A program made the position numbers and the translations under genes. 64,000 nt of DNA from Anaeromyces robustus. Its lineage: Eukaryota; Neocallimastigomycota; Neocallimastigomycetes; Neocallimastigales; Neocallimastigaceae. The stretch covers positions 17,501 through 81,500 of the forward strand of contig MCFG01000059.1 of NCBI GenBank assembly GCA_002104895.1, given 5' to 3'. A model generated the notes under the pieces. The model worked only from the letters and a program-made list of their open reading frames with translations. It was not told the origin of the DNA and did no database searches. Below, in pieces: positions 12,441 through 31,914 of this stretch (position 1 is its first letter; each line of letters begins with the position of its first letter).

Positions 12441-14103
12441 ATGGATTCATCTAAGAAAATTTCAACAAAGGAAGAAATTTATTCTTTATTTAATCTTCCA
12501 CAAGAGATACTTGAATCTTTAAAAATATACAATGAACAAATTGAAATTATAAATACAGATTCACTTCCAGAAATTACAAGTCAACAATTAGGATCAGATA
12601 ATGACGATGATTTCGATTCAACAGAAGATTCTTCAATTTCAGAAAATAAGAAAAAGATTATGTGTAATAAATGTAAACTTACTTTCAAAGATTATCAAGA
12701 ATTGAGAAATGTAATTATTATTATAATTATTATTATTATTATTATTTAATATTTTTTTTTTTTTATTTTATATTATATATATAATTTATTATTTTTATTA
12801 TTATTATTTAATATATTTTTTATATTTTATATTTATATTATGTATATAATTTATTATTATAATTTATTTTATTTTTATATTTATTATATTTTATAATATT
12901 TTATTTATATGAAATTCATATATTGTCATAATGAAATCATTGTATTATTATTATTACAGTGTTTTTATTTTATTTTATTTTATTTTATTTTAATTTTAAA
13001 TAATTAATTTTAATTAAGATTATTAACATGAAATGCATTTAAAAATCATTTTCTAAATAAAATTTCTATTCTAATTATATATATTTATAATTCAATAAAA
13101 AAAAATATTTTAAAAGCATTATCATTCTGATTTACATAAAAAAAATGTATTAAAAGCTTTAAATAATGAAGAGATTAGTGATGAAGAATTTAGTAGTAAA
13201 TTAAGTTTAGAAGGTATTTTTATATAATATTTTATTATATATATATATATATATATAATTTTATTATTATTATTATTATTATTTTATTTTTATTTTATTT
13301 TTTTCTTTACGTTTTAATTAAATTTTAAATTTTATATTTTTATTATTTTATATATTATTTTATATTATTATATAAAATATAAACTACTTTAAACTACCCA
13401 TTATTAATGATAATAACAATAAAAATGTATTATTTGTATTATATAAAGATTCTCAATATTCAGATAGTGAAGGGTCAAGTTTAGAACTTAATGAAGATGA
13501 TAAAACTAAAACTAAAGCTGATAAGGGACAATCTGCATATCTTACCAAGGATCAACCATTTGTTGCTTTAGAAATGGATTTCAGTAAAGTATTATTAATT
13601 TATAAATCAGTACTTTATTTCCAACAAACTCGTGGTGAAATATCTATTTCCGAAAAAGAAATTAAGGCTCGTATCCATGCTCTTCAGAAAAATAATTGGG
13701 GAGGAAAACCATTTTATTGGACAATTATTTTATTATCATCAGGTCATTTTGCTGGTGGTGTTGTTGATTGTTCTACTGGTAAAATGGTTGTTAAAAAGAC
13801 ATTCCATAGGTAAATAATGGATGAATGAAAGAATGAATAATAATTATTAATATTATTTTAATATTGATAAAATAATTAATACAATAAAAGATAATAAAAT
13901 TAAAACAACTATATTTATAATATATAAAATTTATTTTTAAATAGATACACAACAAGAAGAAAGCAAGGTGGTAGTCAAGCTAGTAATGATAATGCTAAAG
14001 GTAAAGCTAAATCTGCTGGTGCTAATTTAAGAAGATATAATGAACAGATGATTGAACAAGTAAATTATATATTAATTTATAGATTTAATTACACATATAT
14101 ATA

Positions 14104-14152
<49 letters not shown>

Positions 14153-15562
14153 TTACTAATATTAATTTTATTTAAATTTTTTAATTAATTTTGATAATAG
14201 GAAGTAAAAGAAGTTATGACTGAATGGAAGGATTATGTTAAAACATCAGATTTAGTTTTCATTCATACTTCAAATACTAATAGAAAAATAATTATTAATA
14301 GTACAGATTCATTAACAATGGATGATCCAAGAATTAGAAATATTCCATTTACAACTGGACGTCCTACTCTAAATGAATTATCTACTATTTTTAATAAATT
14401 ATCATCAACTTATATAAAGAATATTAGTGAAGTTAAATTACATACTGTTGTAGATAATGGGGATGAAGATGAATCATCAACTACTAGTGGATTACAAAAA
14501 TCAAAAAATAATAAGGATACCAATAATAATAATAAAAAAAGTAATAATAAAAAAATAGGTAAAAATAATAAACGTGATGAGAGTGAAGAAGATGTAAATG
14601 GTGAAGAAACTATTGATCCAAAAGAAGAAGAATTATCAAAATTAAAATATTTATGTAAAAAAGGATTAGTTGATATGTTTCAAAAACAACTTGAAAGTTC
14701 TAATCTTGTTCAGTTAAATGAACCATTTTATAATGATGAAGAAGGTATTACTTTACTTCATATAGCTTCTGCTTATGGTCAATCTGAAATGGTTGATTAT
14801 TTATTAGAAGCAGGTGCTGATCCTACAATTAAATTAAAGGAAGGTGATAAATTTACTGGTAAAGTTAATTTAAATACTCATATTAAATCAGAAAGTTCAG
14901 CATTAAAAAGATTTAATATGTTAATGAATATGACAGCATATGATATGGCATCTGATAAAGAAACTAGAAATACATTCCGTCGTTATTACTATCGTCATCA
15001 AGATCAATGGAATTATCAAGATGCTCATATTACTTCTTTCCTTTCACCAGAAATGGAAGAAGAAGCCACTCGTAAAAAGCAAAAGAAAAAAACAGATAAA
15101 AAACGTCGTCTACAATCTCAAAAGAAAAAGCAAGCTTCTAAAGCTGCTAAAGAAGATACTGAAGATAGTACGACAACTGAAGAAGAATCATCTTCTACTA
15201 CAAAAAAACCTAGTGGATCTAAAAGTGTATTAAGAAAATTAGGTCAATCAACATTAAATACTTTTGGTATGAGTTTAGAAATGCGTCAACGTTTAGATCG
15301 GGAAAAAAGAGCACAAGCAGCTATGAATCGTCTTAAAGCAGCTAGTGTTTCAGGAGGAGTAACATCTTCTACAGCATCATTATTTGTAAAACAAGAAGAT
15401 CAAACTTCTGGTAATAATTCTTCTTCTAATTCATCTAATGGACCATGTTGTTTTATGTGCCAAAAACCATTTACACCAGGTCAAGTTCCATTTTCTGTTA
15501 TGGATAAACAATTTTGTAGTACAAATTGTGTTCGTGTTTTCCGTCTTTCTTCTAACAATTAA
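12441..15562 (+). CDS. VMS1: Vms1/ANKZF1 peptidyl-tRNA hydrolase of ribosome quality control
   Basis: Five exons (12441-12710, 13117-13213, 13449-13809, 13945-14059, 14201-15562) join in frame to 734 residues. Vms1 releases nascent chains from stalled 60S ribosomes and works with Cdc48/p97. Domains in order: a C2H2-type finger (C75, C78, H91, H97) of the Vms1 form CxxC...HYHSDLH; the VLRF1 catalytic domain at about residues 165-345, with the RYTTRRKQGGSQ signature in which the last Gln (about residue 254) corresponds to the essential catalytic Gln; ankyrin repeats near 460-500 (LLHIASAYGQSEMVDYLLEA); a basic coiled coil; a VCP-interacting motif matching RX5AAX2R (REKRAQAAMNR, about 648-658, at 15299-15331); and a C-terminal treble-clef zinc finger (CxxC...FCSTNC, about 697-727). 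Every functional part is present, so it is probably active. Confidence 0.95.
15299..15331 (+). other. VCP/Cdc48-interacting motif (VIM) of VMS1
   Basis: The codons spell REKRAQAAMNR, an exact fit to the RX5AAX2R consensus that Vms1 and other cofactors use to bind the N domain of p97/Cdc48. It lies just before the C-terminal zinc finger. Confidence 0.8.
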
Positions 15563-19372
<3,810 letters not shown>

Positions 19373-19509
19373 GAAAAAAAAAATTAAAAAAATAAAATAA
19401 AATAAAATAATACTAAGTAATAAAGACAAAAAAGCAAAACAAAAAAAAAAAAAAACAAAAAAAAAAAAAAACAAAAAAAAATATTAGAAAATAAATCAAT
19501 CGAATAAAA

Positions 19510-19563
<54 letters not shown>

Positions 19564-21515
19564 TTTATTATTTATTTATTTATTTTTAACGTAAGCAAAA
19601 AAAAGGAAAAACAGAGAAGAACAAGAAACGAAAAGAAAGGAGAAAAGAAAAGAAAAAGTAAAAAAAAAAGAAAAAAGAAAAAGAAAAGATTAATAATATT
19701 AATAATTAAAAAAAAAAAAAAAAAACAAAATTAATATCTAATGAACACACTAAAAAAAAAAAAAAAAAAAGAAAAAGAAACAAAAAGAAGAAAAAAAAAA
19801 TGAAGTTAAAATCCAATAATATAATAAAAAAATATTTATATAAAAAATAAATATTAAAAATTAAAAATAAAAAATTAAAATAAAATAAAAAATAAAATAA
19901 AAAATAAAGTAAAATAAAATAGAATAAAATAAATAAAAAAAAGAACAAAAAAGTTTTTCAATTAGTAATAATAGCAAATTCAATATGATATATTAATCAG
20001 TTCTATTTCAATATTATTATTATTATTTATTTAGTTTCTTCTTCCTTTTTATTTATTACATAAAGATTATTTCTTTTAAGTAAAAAAGAAAGAGAAAAAA
20101 AATATATTTAATAATAATAATATATATATAGACAAAATAATTAAAAGAAAAGAAAAAGCAAAAAAAAAAAAAAAAAAAAGCAATTCAATAAATTAAGTCA
20201 GAAATGATTTATTTTTATATAATCAAAAAGAAAAATAGAAAATAAAAATTAAAATTAAAGAAAGTGAAAAAATCAAATTTCAAATAATACCAAATTAAAG
20301 TGAAAGAATATGAATATATATATATATATAAATAAATATAAAATAAACTAAAATAGAACAAACATACAAATTAATATTAAAAAAAAAAAAAAAAAAAATA
20401 ATCTATAATCTTTAAATTATTAAAGAATAATAATATAATCACATTTCCAAAGACGACACTTTTTTTTTTTTTTTTTTTATTTTTTTTCAATATTAGTATT
20501 AATATTTTTTTTTTTTCTTATAAACAATTAATATTATTATTATACTTTTTTCTTTTTTTCTTTTCTTTTTCCACTTTTTTTCTTTTCTTTTACTTTTACT
20601 TTTACTTTTTCTTTCTGTAAATTAATAATAATAATAATGATAATAATACTACTACTAATAATAATACTAATAATATAATAATATATATTTTTTAAAAACG
20701 TAAACCATCATACCAAAATTATACTTCCCTTTTTCTTTTTTTTATTTTTTATTTAGTATTAAATCATAAATATATATTAAAAATTATTTCATAATTCTTT
20801 TCTATTACTAATTCACTCTAATAATACTAATATATTAATAATCTTTGAAAAATAAGAAATAAATAAAAAATTCATAATATTAAATATATAGAATAATAAT
20901 AATAAAAAAAAAATTAAATAAAATAAAAATTATAATAAAAAAAAAATTAAAAAAAAAAAAAAAAAAAAGTATTATTTATATATGAATTAATTAAATATGT
21001 GTGTGTAATATTATAATTATTATTATTATTATTTTATTTTTATTTTAATTTTTTTTTTATTTTTATCTTCGTTTTTACTTTTGTTTTATACTTTTATTTT
21101 ATTTACTTTTATTTTGTACTTTTACATTTTTTATATTTTTTATATTTTATATTTTTTATATTTTATATTTTTTATATTTTATATTCTTTTTCTTTTTCTT
21201 TTTTTTTTATTTTTACATTTTATTTTCTTTTTTCTTATTTTTTTTTTATTTCTTTACTTTTGTTCAAATTTATATAATTTATATTATTGGTATATATAAG
21301 TAATATACTTTTGTTCAAGATTATATATTTTATATCATTGATATATATATATATAAGTAATATAGGTATAATTTATATATATATATATTTTAAATTTATT
21401 TAGTAATTTTTTTTTTTTTATTATTATTTTTCTTTATCATTTCATTAAAATCTTTTAATACTTTTTATAACAATTTTTTATATAATATAATTTCATGTAT
21501 ATAACAAATACAAGA

Positions 21516-21568
<53 letters not shown>

Positions 21569-23059
21569 GAGGGTATAATTTATATGTTAAGTATGTCTGT
21601 TGAAAAAAGAATCTTAACCATATATTTTTAAAATTAATTTAATAATTATAGATTAATTAGTATTATTAATTAATAAAGTATATATATATATATATACACA
21701 TTTTTTTTTCTTTTTCATTAAAAAAAAAAAAAAAATATTGAAAATGAATATCATATATGTTTTTTCCATTGGTGTTTTTTTTTTTTTTTTTTCATTGAAT
21801 TTTTTTTTCTCTTGAATTGAGAAAAAATGTAATATATTTCTTTCTTTCTTTCTTTCTTTCTTTTCTTTTTTTCTTTTCTTTCTTTTTTTCTTTTCATTCT
21901 TTTTTTCTTTCTTTCTTTCTTTCTTTCCTTTTTTTTTTTATTTTTAAATTTTTATAATAATAAAAAAAGATGTTTTATGTAATATTAATGAAATTTTCAT
22001 CATTAATTCCCTGTGAGTAAATTGTATATGAGAATACAATACATACACCTTAAATATTTTTTTTTTTAATATTTAAAGATCAATTTGATTTGATTATTTA
22101 TAATAAATTTTTTATGATTTTTTATGGCATATTTATCTTTTATTTTAATTGAATATATTAATGATTTTTATGATTATTATTGGGAGTAAAAGAAATGATT
22201 ATATCTATTAAGTGATTAATTAATTAATATATATATTATTTGATTGTATTTTACATTATATATATATATATATATATTTAAATTATTTCTTTTTTATTAT
22301 TTTGTTTGATTTTATTTTAAGATTTATTTTATTTTATTTTTTATTTTTATATATTCATTTTTTTATTTTTATTTATTTTTATTATTTTATTTTATTTTTT
22401 TTATTATTTTTTTTTTAGTTTTACAAATAATTTAAAGAAGGCAATCTTAAATTGTATCTTATTACATTAATATATAAGATTAACCTTTATTTGATGTTTA
22501 CCTTAACAAAAAAAGAGATATTATATTACAGATAGTTTTATTGAGATTATGGGGAAAATACCATTACCCTAAGTATTAAATATAATGCAAGAGGTAATTT
22601 AGCAAAAATTATTTTATTTTTTTTTCTTTTATTTATGTTTATATATATTATATAATAAATAATCAAAACAAAGGTACAATTATAATTAAAGATAGAATTT
22701 TTTTTTTTTTTTTTTTTTTTAAATTTATTAAAAAAAGAAAGTTTTAATATTACAAAAATTTTTTTTATTGTTAATGCATATATATCTATAAACTATAATA
22801 ATAATGTATCTATATTAATAATTTTTTAAAAAAAAAGTATTAAAGTAAAAAAAAAAAAGAAAATGAAATTATTATTTTAGATATATATGATGTTTTAAAG
22901 AAATGAGGGTATATATACAGTGAATTTATTTATATAATTTATATAATTAAACAAGTTTAAAAAAGCAAAGCAAAGGAAAAAACAAAACAAAACAAAACAT
23001 ATTACCAATCAAAACTATTTAATTATATTATATTAACTATTTATTGTTACTACTATTTA

Positions 23060-23095
<36 letters not shown>

Positions 23096-23798
23096 TTTTA
23101 TTTATATAATTTTTATTTACATTTTTTTTTCAACATATTAAAAAAAGAAAAAAAATTAAAAACTTAAAAATTAAGAAATGCATAATAAAAAAGATGGGGA
23201 TTAATTAAAACTAAATAGGTAAAAATTATTAAAAAAAAGAGTCATAAATGTTTGAAAAATAAGAAAAAAAAAAATTAGAAATATATATATATATATATAT
23301 CTGAAATCATATAAAAAATAAAAAATAAAAAAACAAAAAACAAAAATTAAAAAATAAAATGAAATAACAAAAAACTAAATCATAAAAAAAGCTTAATTTA
23401 TATTTTAATTATATATGATTCTATTATTATTATTTTTTTTATCTAGTTTTTTGTTATTTCATTTTTTCATTTTTTTTATAAAATGTATTTTGCTTTTTCT
23501 TTTTTGTTTTCTTATTTTTTTGTTTATATGTGTGTATTTATGTATAGTTATGTTTTGTATAGTATATTTTATATTATTCATACTATTTAAAATCAAAATG
23601 AAAGAAAAAAAAAAAGAAAGAATATATTTTGTCATTTGTAAAATTATATAAATTATATAAAAAAGTTTTTTTTTGTATTTTATATAAAATATAATGTGCA
23701 GATAATAATTAGAAAAAAAAAATAAATGAAAAACATTTTAATAATATGTAAAATGATTTTACATTTACATTTTTTTTTTTTTTTTTAAATTTTGATCG

Positions 23799-23837
<39 letters not shown>

Positions 23838-24268
23838 TCTTCGTATTTAATTTTTTTTTTTTTTTTTTTGAGATTAATTTATAAAAAATAATGTAAATAA
23901 ATTTTAGAAATATGATAATGATAGAATAAATTTTTTTTTTTTTTTTTTGATTTTTTTTGATTTTTTTTGATTTTTTTTTTTTTGATTTTTTTTTTTTAAT
24001 TTTTTTGTCTTTATTTTCTTTGGTATAGAAATAAATATATAAAATAAGAGAGAGAAAAAAAAAGGAAAAACAAAAATTTTAATAAATTAATAATATCATT
24101 ATTTTTTTTCCATTTTTTTTTAAACTTTAATTCTTAATTTTATTTTTATTTCTATATTTCTATATTAAAATATTGTATATATTGTTATGTCATTATTTTG
24201 AATAATGTTAATTATTTGTAAAGAATATTTTAATTTTTTTTTTAATTCATTATTCTACTAGTATATAT
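19373..24268. other. Purine/pyrimidine-rich spacer between convergent ARL1 and the RRM gene
   Basis: This 4.9-kb stretch has no supported gene. It is rich in A, G-spotted A tracts (19600-19800), poly-T and TTTC tracts (21835-21930), a poly-A run of about 48 (21519-21567), an (ATT)n array (19510-19562), a diverged tandem pair of about 50 bp at about 21257-21360, and TTTTTTTTGA repeats near 23940-23985. Open frames at 19706-19948, 21081-21299 and 23415-23651 are Phe/Leu/Ile-only low complexity and are not called. Confidence 0.6.
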
Positions 24269-27200
24269 TTAATTACGAGAATATGGATGATAGCCATGAT
24301 TATTTCTTGAATTAACGCCCATATATAAGGATGAATTATTCATTTCATTATCATCATTACCATTTTCACTAATATTCATGCTACTGTGACTATTATTACT
24401 TTTACTGCTATTATGATTAGAATTACTACCTCGATTGTGACCCATATTTCCACCGTTAGAAGAAGATGAACTACTATTAGAATTTATACGTGCTATAGGA
24501 GCAGGTCCATTATATGGAATATAACCATTATTATAAACGTTCATACCGTAGCCATTATACATATAATTTTGTGGATTATTACTATTAAGTGAAAGAGGAT
24601 TTGAATTTTGGTTATTACCATTAGAATTGGAATGATTATTATTACGATAGTAATTAGATGAACCTCCTCCACTACTACTACGTCCACCACCATGGCCATT
24701 ATAATTACTGTGGCTACTACTGCTGCCATTACTACTATTACTACCACTATATGGATGACCACCTTGTGGGTAGTTTTCCATATTACGATTCATATATCCT
24801 GAAGGATATGATGCTGTATTATTAGGATAAGGTTGAGGATTACCATAGCCAGCCATTGGAGGTAAATTATAATTATCATATTCATAACCAACAAAACCAG
24901 CAGGGTTATTCATACTATATGGATAATTATAAGTGGTATACATATTCATATTCATATTTAAATTATATCGTGAATATTGAAAATCTTGAGGATAAGCATG
25001 ATTATGTTGATTACGTATTGGTCCTACTTGTCCTGAACGTAAATTCTGTTGATAATATTTTTGTGCTTGTTTATTTTTTGGGGAATATTGTGCTGAAGAA
25101 GCAGAATTACTTTTCATCATTTTTGGAGGTGGCATATGTGGTTGTTGTGATGGTTGAGGAGGCATATTAATAACTCCCATACCCATAGGCATACCTATTG
25201 GTAATCTCATATTCATATTATTCATATTTACCATCATTGGATTTACTGCTCCTTTTGGTTTAGGAGCAGCATGCTTAACTTCAACTTTTTTACCATTTAA
25301 TACAATATTATGACGGTCAGCATAGGCAGCCTCTACACCTCGACCGTCTTCATATGTAATAAAACCAAAACATCGAGATTTACCAGTATCTTTTGCTGTA
25401 ATTAATGTAGCATCTATAACTTTACCATACGAATCAAAAGCTTTTTTAAATTCAGCTTCAGTAACGTCAGGATGAATACCACCAACAAAAATCTTTTCAG
25501 TTTTATCTTGTCTATCTCTTGGAATTGCTCTTTTTGGATCAATCTGATTATAATTATTTGTATTTTAAGATTAAAATAAAATAAATTAAATTATTAATAA
25601 AAAAAATAAATAAACAAAATAAATAAACAAAATAAATAAACAAAATAAATAAACAAAATAAAAAAAAAAAAATAAAATTAATAAACCCAAATCAATAAAC
25701 AAAATAAAAAAAAATAAAATCAATAAATAAAATAAATGAACAAAATAAGCAAATAAAATAGAATAAACAAAAAAAAAAAAAAAAAAAAAATTAATAAACA
25801 AAATAAATAAATAAATAAACAAAATAAATAAACAAAATATATAGACATAATAAAAATTTAAAAACTTTGTAGTTATTTATTTAAAATTACCGTTTTTCCA
25901 TCTAAAATATGATTTATTTCTAAAACTTTATCTAAAACTTCTGGATTTTCATAAGTAATAAAGCCAAAACCTCTAGAGCAGCCATTATTATCTTTCATAA
26001 CTGTACATTCAATAATTTTACCATATTGCTCAAAATGTTCTCTAAGTTTTTCTAAAAATTAATGATAAAACAAAAAAAATATTAAATCATTTAATATATT
26101 ATTTATTACTTCTAAATTAGGTCCATATTAAAATTTTTAATAAAGATATTAGTTTATATATATAAATTTATGCTTTTATATAATAATTATAATGTATTAT
26201 TAAATTTTTTTATATTGTATTTTGTTATAAAGTAATAATGTAGTAAATAATTGTTTTTGTATAAAAAATTTTTTTTCAAAATTATTATATGATTCAATAT
26301 AAATATTAATTAATTTTAATATATTCTAATATATTATTAATTTCCATTTTTGTATCACCTAACCATTTTATATTAATTTTTTAAAATTAAAGTTTTATAA
26401 ATAATATAAAATTTAAATATTTCATAATTTAAGGTTATGAAAAGAATGTTTGGTAAATGTATTAAAATATACTTTAAATAATTTCATTTAATATATTATT
26501 TATAAATGAAACTTTAAAATTTTAATTATTAAATTTTTTCATAAATTTTAATTTTGCCAAAAAAAAAAAAAAAACTATTACTATTTTACTACTATATAAT
26601 AAAACAGTTTTGTCCTACTTAAAAATAAATTAATTCAAGTTTTTTTTTTTTTTTTTTTTTTTTAAAAATATAAAACAAAAAGTAATAATAATAAAAAAAA
26701 CTTACCATCTGTAGTATCATAAGTTAAACCTCCAATAAAAATTTTTCTATTAATTATTTATAATTATAATATTAAAAATATTTTTTTTAAAAAAATTAAT
26801 AATGTATAAATTCTAATTATATATTTATATATTTTCTATAAATTTATAATATTGAATATATGTCAAATAATTATTTTTTTTTTATTTACTAATATTATTA
26901 ACATATATTTTATAAACATTTACCCAGCATTTTCTATTTTATCAGAAGAAAATCCATTGAGAAAGTCACTTTCTTCTTCCATATCCATATTGGTATCTTC
27001 ATTTTCTATTGGAATATTATCTTTTTGAATATCATTATGAATATCATTTTGAATGTCATCTTGAATGTCATCTTGAATATTATCTTGAATATCATCTTGA
27101 ATATCATTTTGAATATCATTTTGGATATCATTTGTTTCTTTATCATTAGATTTTGGAGATAATGGTGGTGAATCTTCTTTTTTCTCTAAAATTTTTGGAT

Positions 27201-27789
27201 CGAAATTATCTAAATCTAATTGAGTCTGGATAGTATTTTCATTATTAATTGTAACATCAATAGTGTTAGGTGCTATAAAAGTATTTTTACTATTTTCTTT
27301 GTCTAATTTCTTATCTAATTTCTTTTGAATATCTTTTATATCTTTTACTGGTTTTTTATTATTATTATTATTATTATTTCCTGAATTACTGTATCGAGTT
27401 TTTTTATTTCCTCCTCTACTACCGTTGTAATAACGTCCATTATTTGAAAAATCTGACATCATTGAACTATTACTATTTTTATGATTAAGTTTATTTTGAT
27501 TATTACGATAGTTAGATTTGTAACCTTTGTTACTGCTATTAGAATTACGATTATAAAAATGTATATTGTCTTTATTTTTCTTTGTTGGCCTATTATTATC
27601 ATTATTGTTATTTACGATATCATTATCTTTCACCGAAATATTTCCATTATCTACCATCATATCATTTTCATTTTTTTCAACTTTTGGAGTTATATTAGTT
27701 TCTTCATCTAAAGATTTATTTTTATTAGCTTTAGGATGTCCTTGATTCGATGAACTCGAATGAGGAATAGCATTGACAGTTGTTAACAT
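24269..27789 (-). CDS. Two-RRM RNA-binding protein, Hrp1/Nab4-Musashi type
   Basis: Four exons (26924-27789, 26706-26746, 25891-26051, 24269-25543) join in frame to 780 residues. The first 288 residues are disordered: Asn-rich, with a GSRGG-type basic patch and a DIQN/DIQD tetrapeptide repeat near the end. RRM1 (about 289-356) has RNP2 KIFIGGL and RNP1 SRGFGFITY. The linker reads IDPKRAIPRDRQDKTEKIFV. RRM2 (about 373-448) has RNP2 KIFVGG and RNP1 SRCFGFITY. The tail is Gly/Asn/Ser/Tyr-rich with many Met and Pro. The DPKRAIPR linker is diagnostic of the yeast Hrp1/Nab4, Musashi and DAZAP1 group, which bind short UA/UAG-type sites in mRNA for 3'-end processing, export or translation control. 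The low-complexity tails suggest condensate behaviour. Which of those roles applies cannot be told. Confidence 0.9.
27005..27130 (-). repeat. 12-bp coding minisatellite (DIQN/DIQD)
   Basis: About ten tetrapeptide units DIQN, DIQD, DIHN and DIQK are encoded by a 12-bp tandem repeat in the disordered region before RRM1. Units differ by single bases, mainly changing Asn to Asp. Confidence 0.85.
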
Positions 27790-28391
27790 TTTTTCTTATA
27801 TTAATAAAAAATATGAAAAAAAAAATATATATAGATATATATGTATAAAACTAATATAAAAATATATTTATATTAATTTTTATTTATTTATTTATTTTTT
27901 TTTTAGTTTTTCTCTATTTTTTACTTTTTATTAAAAAAAAATAAAAAATAAAAATAATATGGTATAAACTTTTTCAAACAGCTTAAATGTTATGTATAAT
28001 GCTCTCTTCTTTTGTCAATAATAATATTTACACTTTCTTTTGAGATTTAAATTACATTTAAACAAATAATAAAAAAGTATTAATTAACTTTTTTATTCTC
28101 TGTTTGAATATAATTATATATTTATTAATATTTTCTTTGTTCTTTTGGAAAAGAAATATTTCTTGTTTAATCTTTATCTTATTTTTATTTTATATAATTA
28201 TTAATTGTTTTTTATCCATTAATAATTGTATTTATAATATATATTAATATAATGTGAAAAAAAATAAGTATGCATATAATATTAATTAATAATTTTTATA
28301 AGATATATTATAGAAATATTATATAAATAATATAAAATAAAATAAAATAAAATAAAATAATATAAAATAAAATAAATAAAATATAACATAA

Positions 28392-28427
<36 letters not shown>

Positions 28428-31400
28428 AAATAAAAATAAATAAATAATAAATAATAAATATTAAATAATAAATAAATAAATATTCAATTATATGAATAAA
28501 TTTATAATTAATAATATTTCTGTTTTTTTAAAAAATCGTGTTGCTTTATTAAATTTCTATTTTTTTTTTCAAAGTTAATAAATATATATATATATTTAAT
28601 TGTTTTATTTCTACATATAATTTCATAATGTTGTGAAATTATTTTTTTTTTCAATATATATTTTAATAATGTATTATTGTTTATATAAATGTTTTTTTTG
28701 TTATAGTTTAAATATCTTTTAAAATTAAAAAATATATTTTATTATTACAATTAAAGGAAGAAAAAAAAAAGAAAGAAGTAGAATTTAATTGGTAATATTT
28801 ATTGAAATAATTATTTTAATGAATAATAATTCAATTATGTATATGAAATATATTTTTAATATTGTTTGTAAAGTTAAATTATATTAATGAAATAGTTTAT
28901 TTATAATATTTTTTTTATTGTTTGATAAATGAAATAATATTTTATAGAAATATTAATTTAATGTTGTCATTATTTGTTGTTTAATTATATTGTAGATTGA
29001 ATACCTTACTTGAATATTTATATATATTAATTACTAAAATCTATTGTTTATTTATTCCATAATATATATATTATACTTGAAATAATATATATTATTTAAT
29101 TAGTTGTTCTTTTAATACTTTTTTATTATCATTTAATTATTATTTACAGTTGTTTTTTGTTGTTAAAAGAATATTTATTTATTTATTTATTATTTATTTA
29201 TTAATTTTTATTTAAATGAAATTGAAAGCTACCTTTTATGTACAATTAAAAGTAAACTTTATTATTTATATAAATAATAATTAATATATATTTTCATAAT
29301 GATTTTTAAAATTATATTATTAAATTATAAAGAAATAAAATATAATTTTATATATAAAATATATAGTAATAATTACATTTAATATAATGAAAAGAAGACA
29401 AATGTATATTTTTTTTAAAAAAAAAATAAAATTAAAAATTGTAGAAATAAAAATAAAAGAATATTTTTTTATTAAAAAATTCTTAGTAAATAATAAAAAA
29501 AAAATAAATAATAAAAAAATTTTGTAAATATTTTGTTATTTACTATTTATTTAATTATTTAATATATTTCTTTAATATATTCTATAATAAATTTATGGAA
29601 AAATTGTTTTATTAATAAAAAAGTTTAAGTAATAAATAAAATATATAAAAACATTAAACATTGAATAAATAAATGAATGAAAAAATATAAGAATAATAAT
29701 TAATATATAAATTATTTAAGTTAATGAATAAATAAATAAATAAATATTTGTATTTATTCTATGAATACATATTATTTATTATTAATTAATTAAAATAAAA
29801 TAATATAAAAAATAATAATAAAAAAAAATAATAAATTTTAATATACAAAAAAGTTTAAAAAACAATTTAGATAATTTTTTTTTTTTAAAAAATAAAATAT
29901 ATATATTTATTAATAACCGCCATTTATTTATTTATTTATTTATTTATTATCTTTAAACTATAATTTTTTATTATTTATTATTATTTAAGTACAAAATAAT
30001 TAAAAAATTTCAAATTTTAATTTATTTATATAGTAATATATGTACACCTATATATTGTTATTATATTTAAATATAAATAATATTCACTGTAATATATAAA
30101 TATTTAAATTTTAAAATTATTCTCAATATGTAAAAATATGAATATAATAGAAATTTATTAAAAAAAAACATAACTATATAATGAACAATATATTAATATT
30201 ATAATTATTATATTGTTTATTATATATTTAGTATATTATTAATATAAAGGAATTATTTATTATAATGATAATTGAAATTATAGTAATATGTTTTTTCTAT
30301 AATAAGAAAGAATGTTAAAAAGAAGTGTTTAGTTAAACATTTTTTATAATTATTAATAAATACAATATTAATATTAATAAATTCAAATATATTGATTATA
30401 TATAATAGATGCATTTTTATTATTATTTAATATAAGTTAATATAATAAATTGAAACATTATTTTTATATTAACAATATATTCAGTCTATATGAAAAAGAA
30501 TATAATTAATATTTTAAAAATACTAAAATTATTTATTATAAATATAATTTATTAAAGTAAATATGTTTTTTTATGTTAAATGATATTAATAAAAAATAAT
30601 ATTATAATATTATTATATATATAGTATTCTTTATTTTATAAATGTACTATAATATATAATGTTATATATTCCTTTTTATTCATAGAAAGTCATCCTTAAT
30701 TAATATATTTATATGATTAATATCTCCAATAATACTTTTATAATAACAATATTTCTTAATAATCTAAATTGAATATATTTATCAATTGATTATTCAAATA
30801 TAATATAATGGAAATATATTATTATATATTAATATAATAGTATATTAGAGAATATAATTGTAAATAAAATAAGAATTTATTCTTTTCAATTATATAATTA
30901 TATAATAACCATACAATTGAAAGAAATAAAAAACAGTCAGTAATAAATATTATTATTATTATTATTATTATTCAAAAGCTAATTATTTCAGTAATATTAA
31001 CAAAGAAATCCTTTGTTGAATTTTCTATCTTAAATAATTTTAGTCATTTTAATTTTTATTCTACTTTAAATTTTTTTATTTATTAATTTTTAATTTCTTT
31101 TATTTTATTAATATTTAAACTTTTTTATTTCAGTTATAATTATATTAATTATCATTTAATATTAATCATAGGTTCAGTTTTATTTATTTATTTATTCATT
31201 TATTATATATATTTCTTTGTTATATATATATATATATATATAAAACAGACCATTGAAATATATAAGAACATAATATTTTATTATTTATATTAATAAATTA
31301 AATATTAATTTTCGATTCAATTAATTTATATTAATATTAATGTATATTCAATTAATCATATATTGCTTATAATTAATGTTTAACATCTAATTTAATATAA

Positions 31401-31914
31401 TTTAAAATTTAAACTTTAATTAATAATTAAATGATATTAATAATTAAAATGTAATTATATATATGTTTGGCTACAAATAAAATAGTACATCAATAAATGT
31501 TATACTGTATATTACAATAAATTGAAATTTTTATAGAAAATCATCCATAATGAATTGATATAATAAATAAATTAATAATTAATAATTTAATATATTTATG
31601 TATATTCCATTATATATATTAACCGATTCAAAATTGTATTAAAAATAAAGTAATAAAAATTTTAAATTAAAAAATATTTTATATTTGTTTTTTAAATAAT
31701 ATAATATTAGATTTTATTAAAAATTTTATTTAAATTTATTGTTATTATAAAAATATATAATAATTAAAATTTTATTAAAAATAATAAATAAATAAACAAA
31801 TTAAAGTAAATAAATATATATAATATCATTATAATAAATAAATAAATGCCAATAATTTAAATAAATTTTAATAAATATTTATAATGCTAGAATAATCTAT
31901 AAAGAAAAAATTTA

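Noticed and set aside
21081-21299. Phe/Leu/Ile-only frame, possible membrane peptide
   Set aside because: Pure low complexity from TTTTA/TTTAT runs; the same applies to 19706-19948, 23415-23651 and 25586-25822.
24541-25170. Val/Ile-rich and Tyr/Asn-rich frames overlapping the RRM gene
   Set aside because: Other-frame shadows of the Gly/Asn/Ser-rich tail; the coding frame is fixed by the two RRMs.
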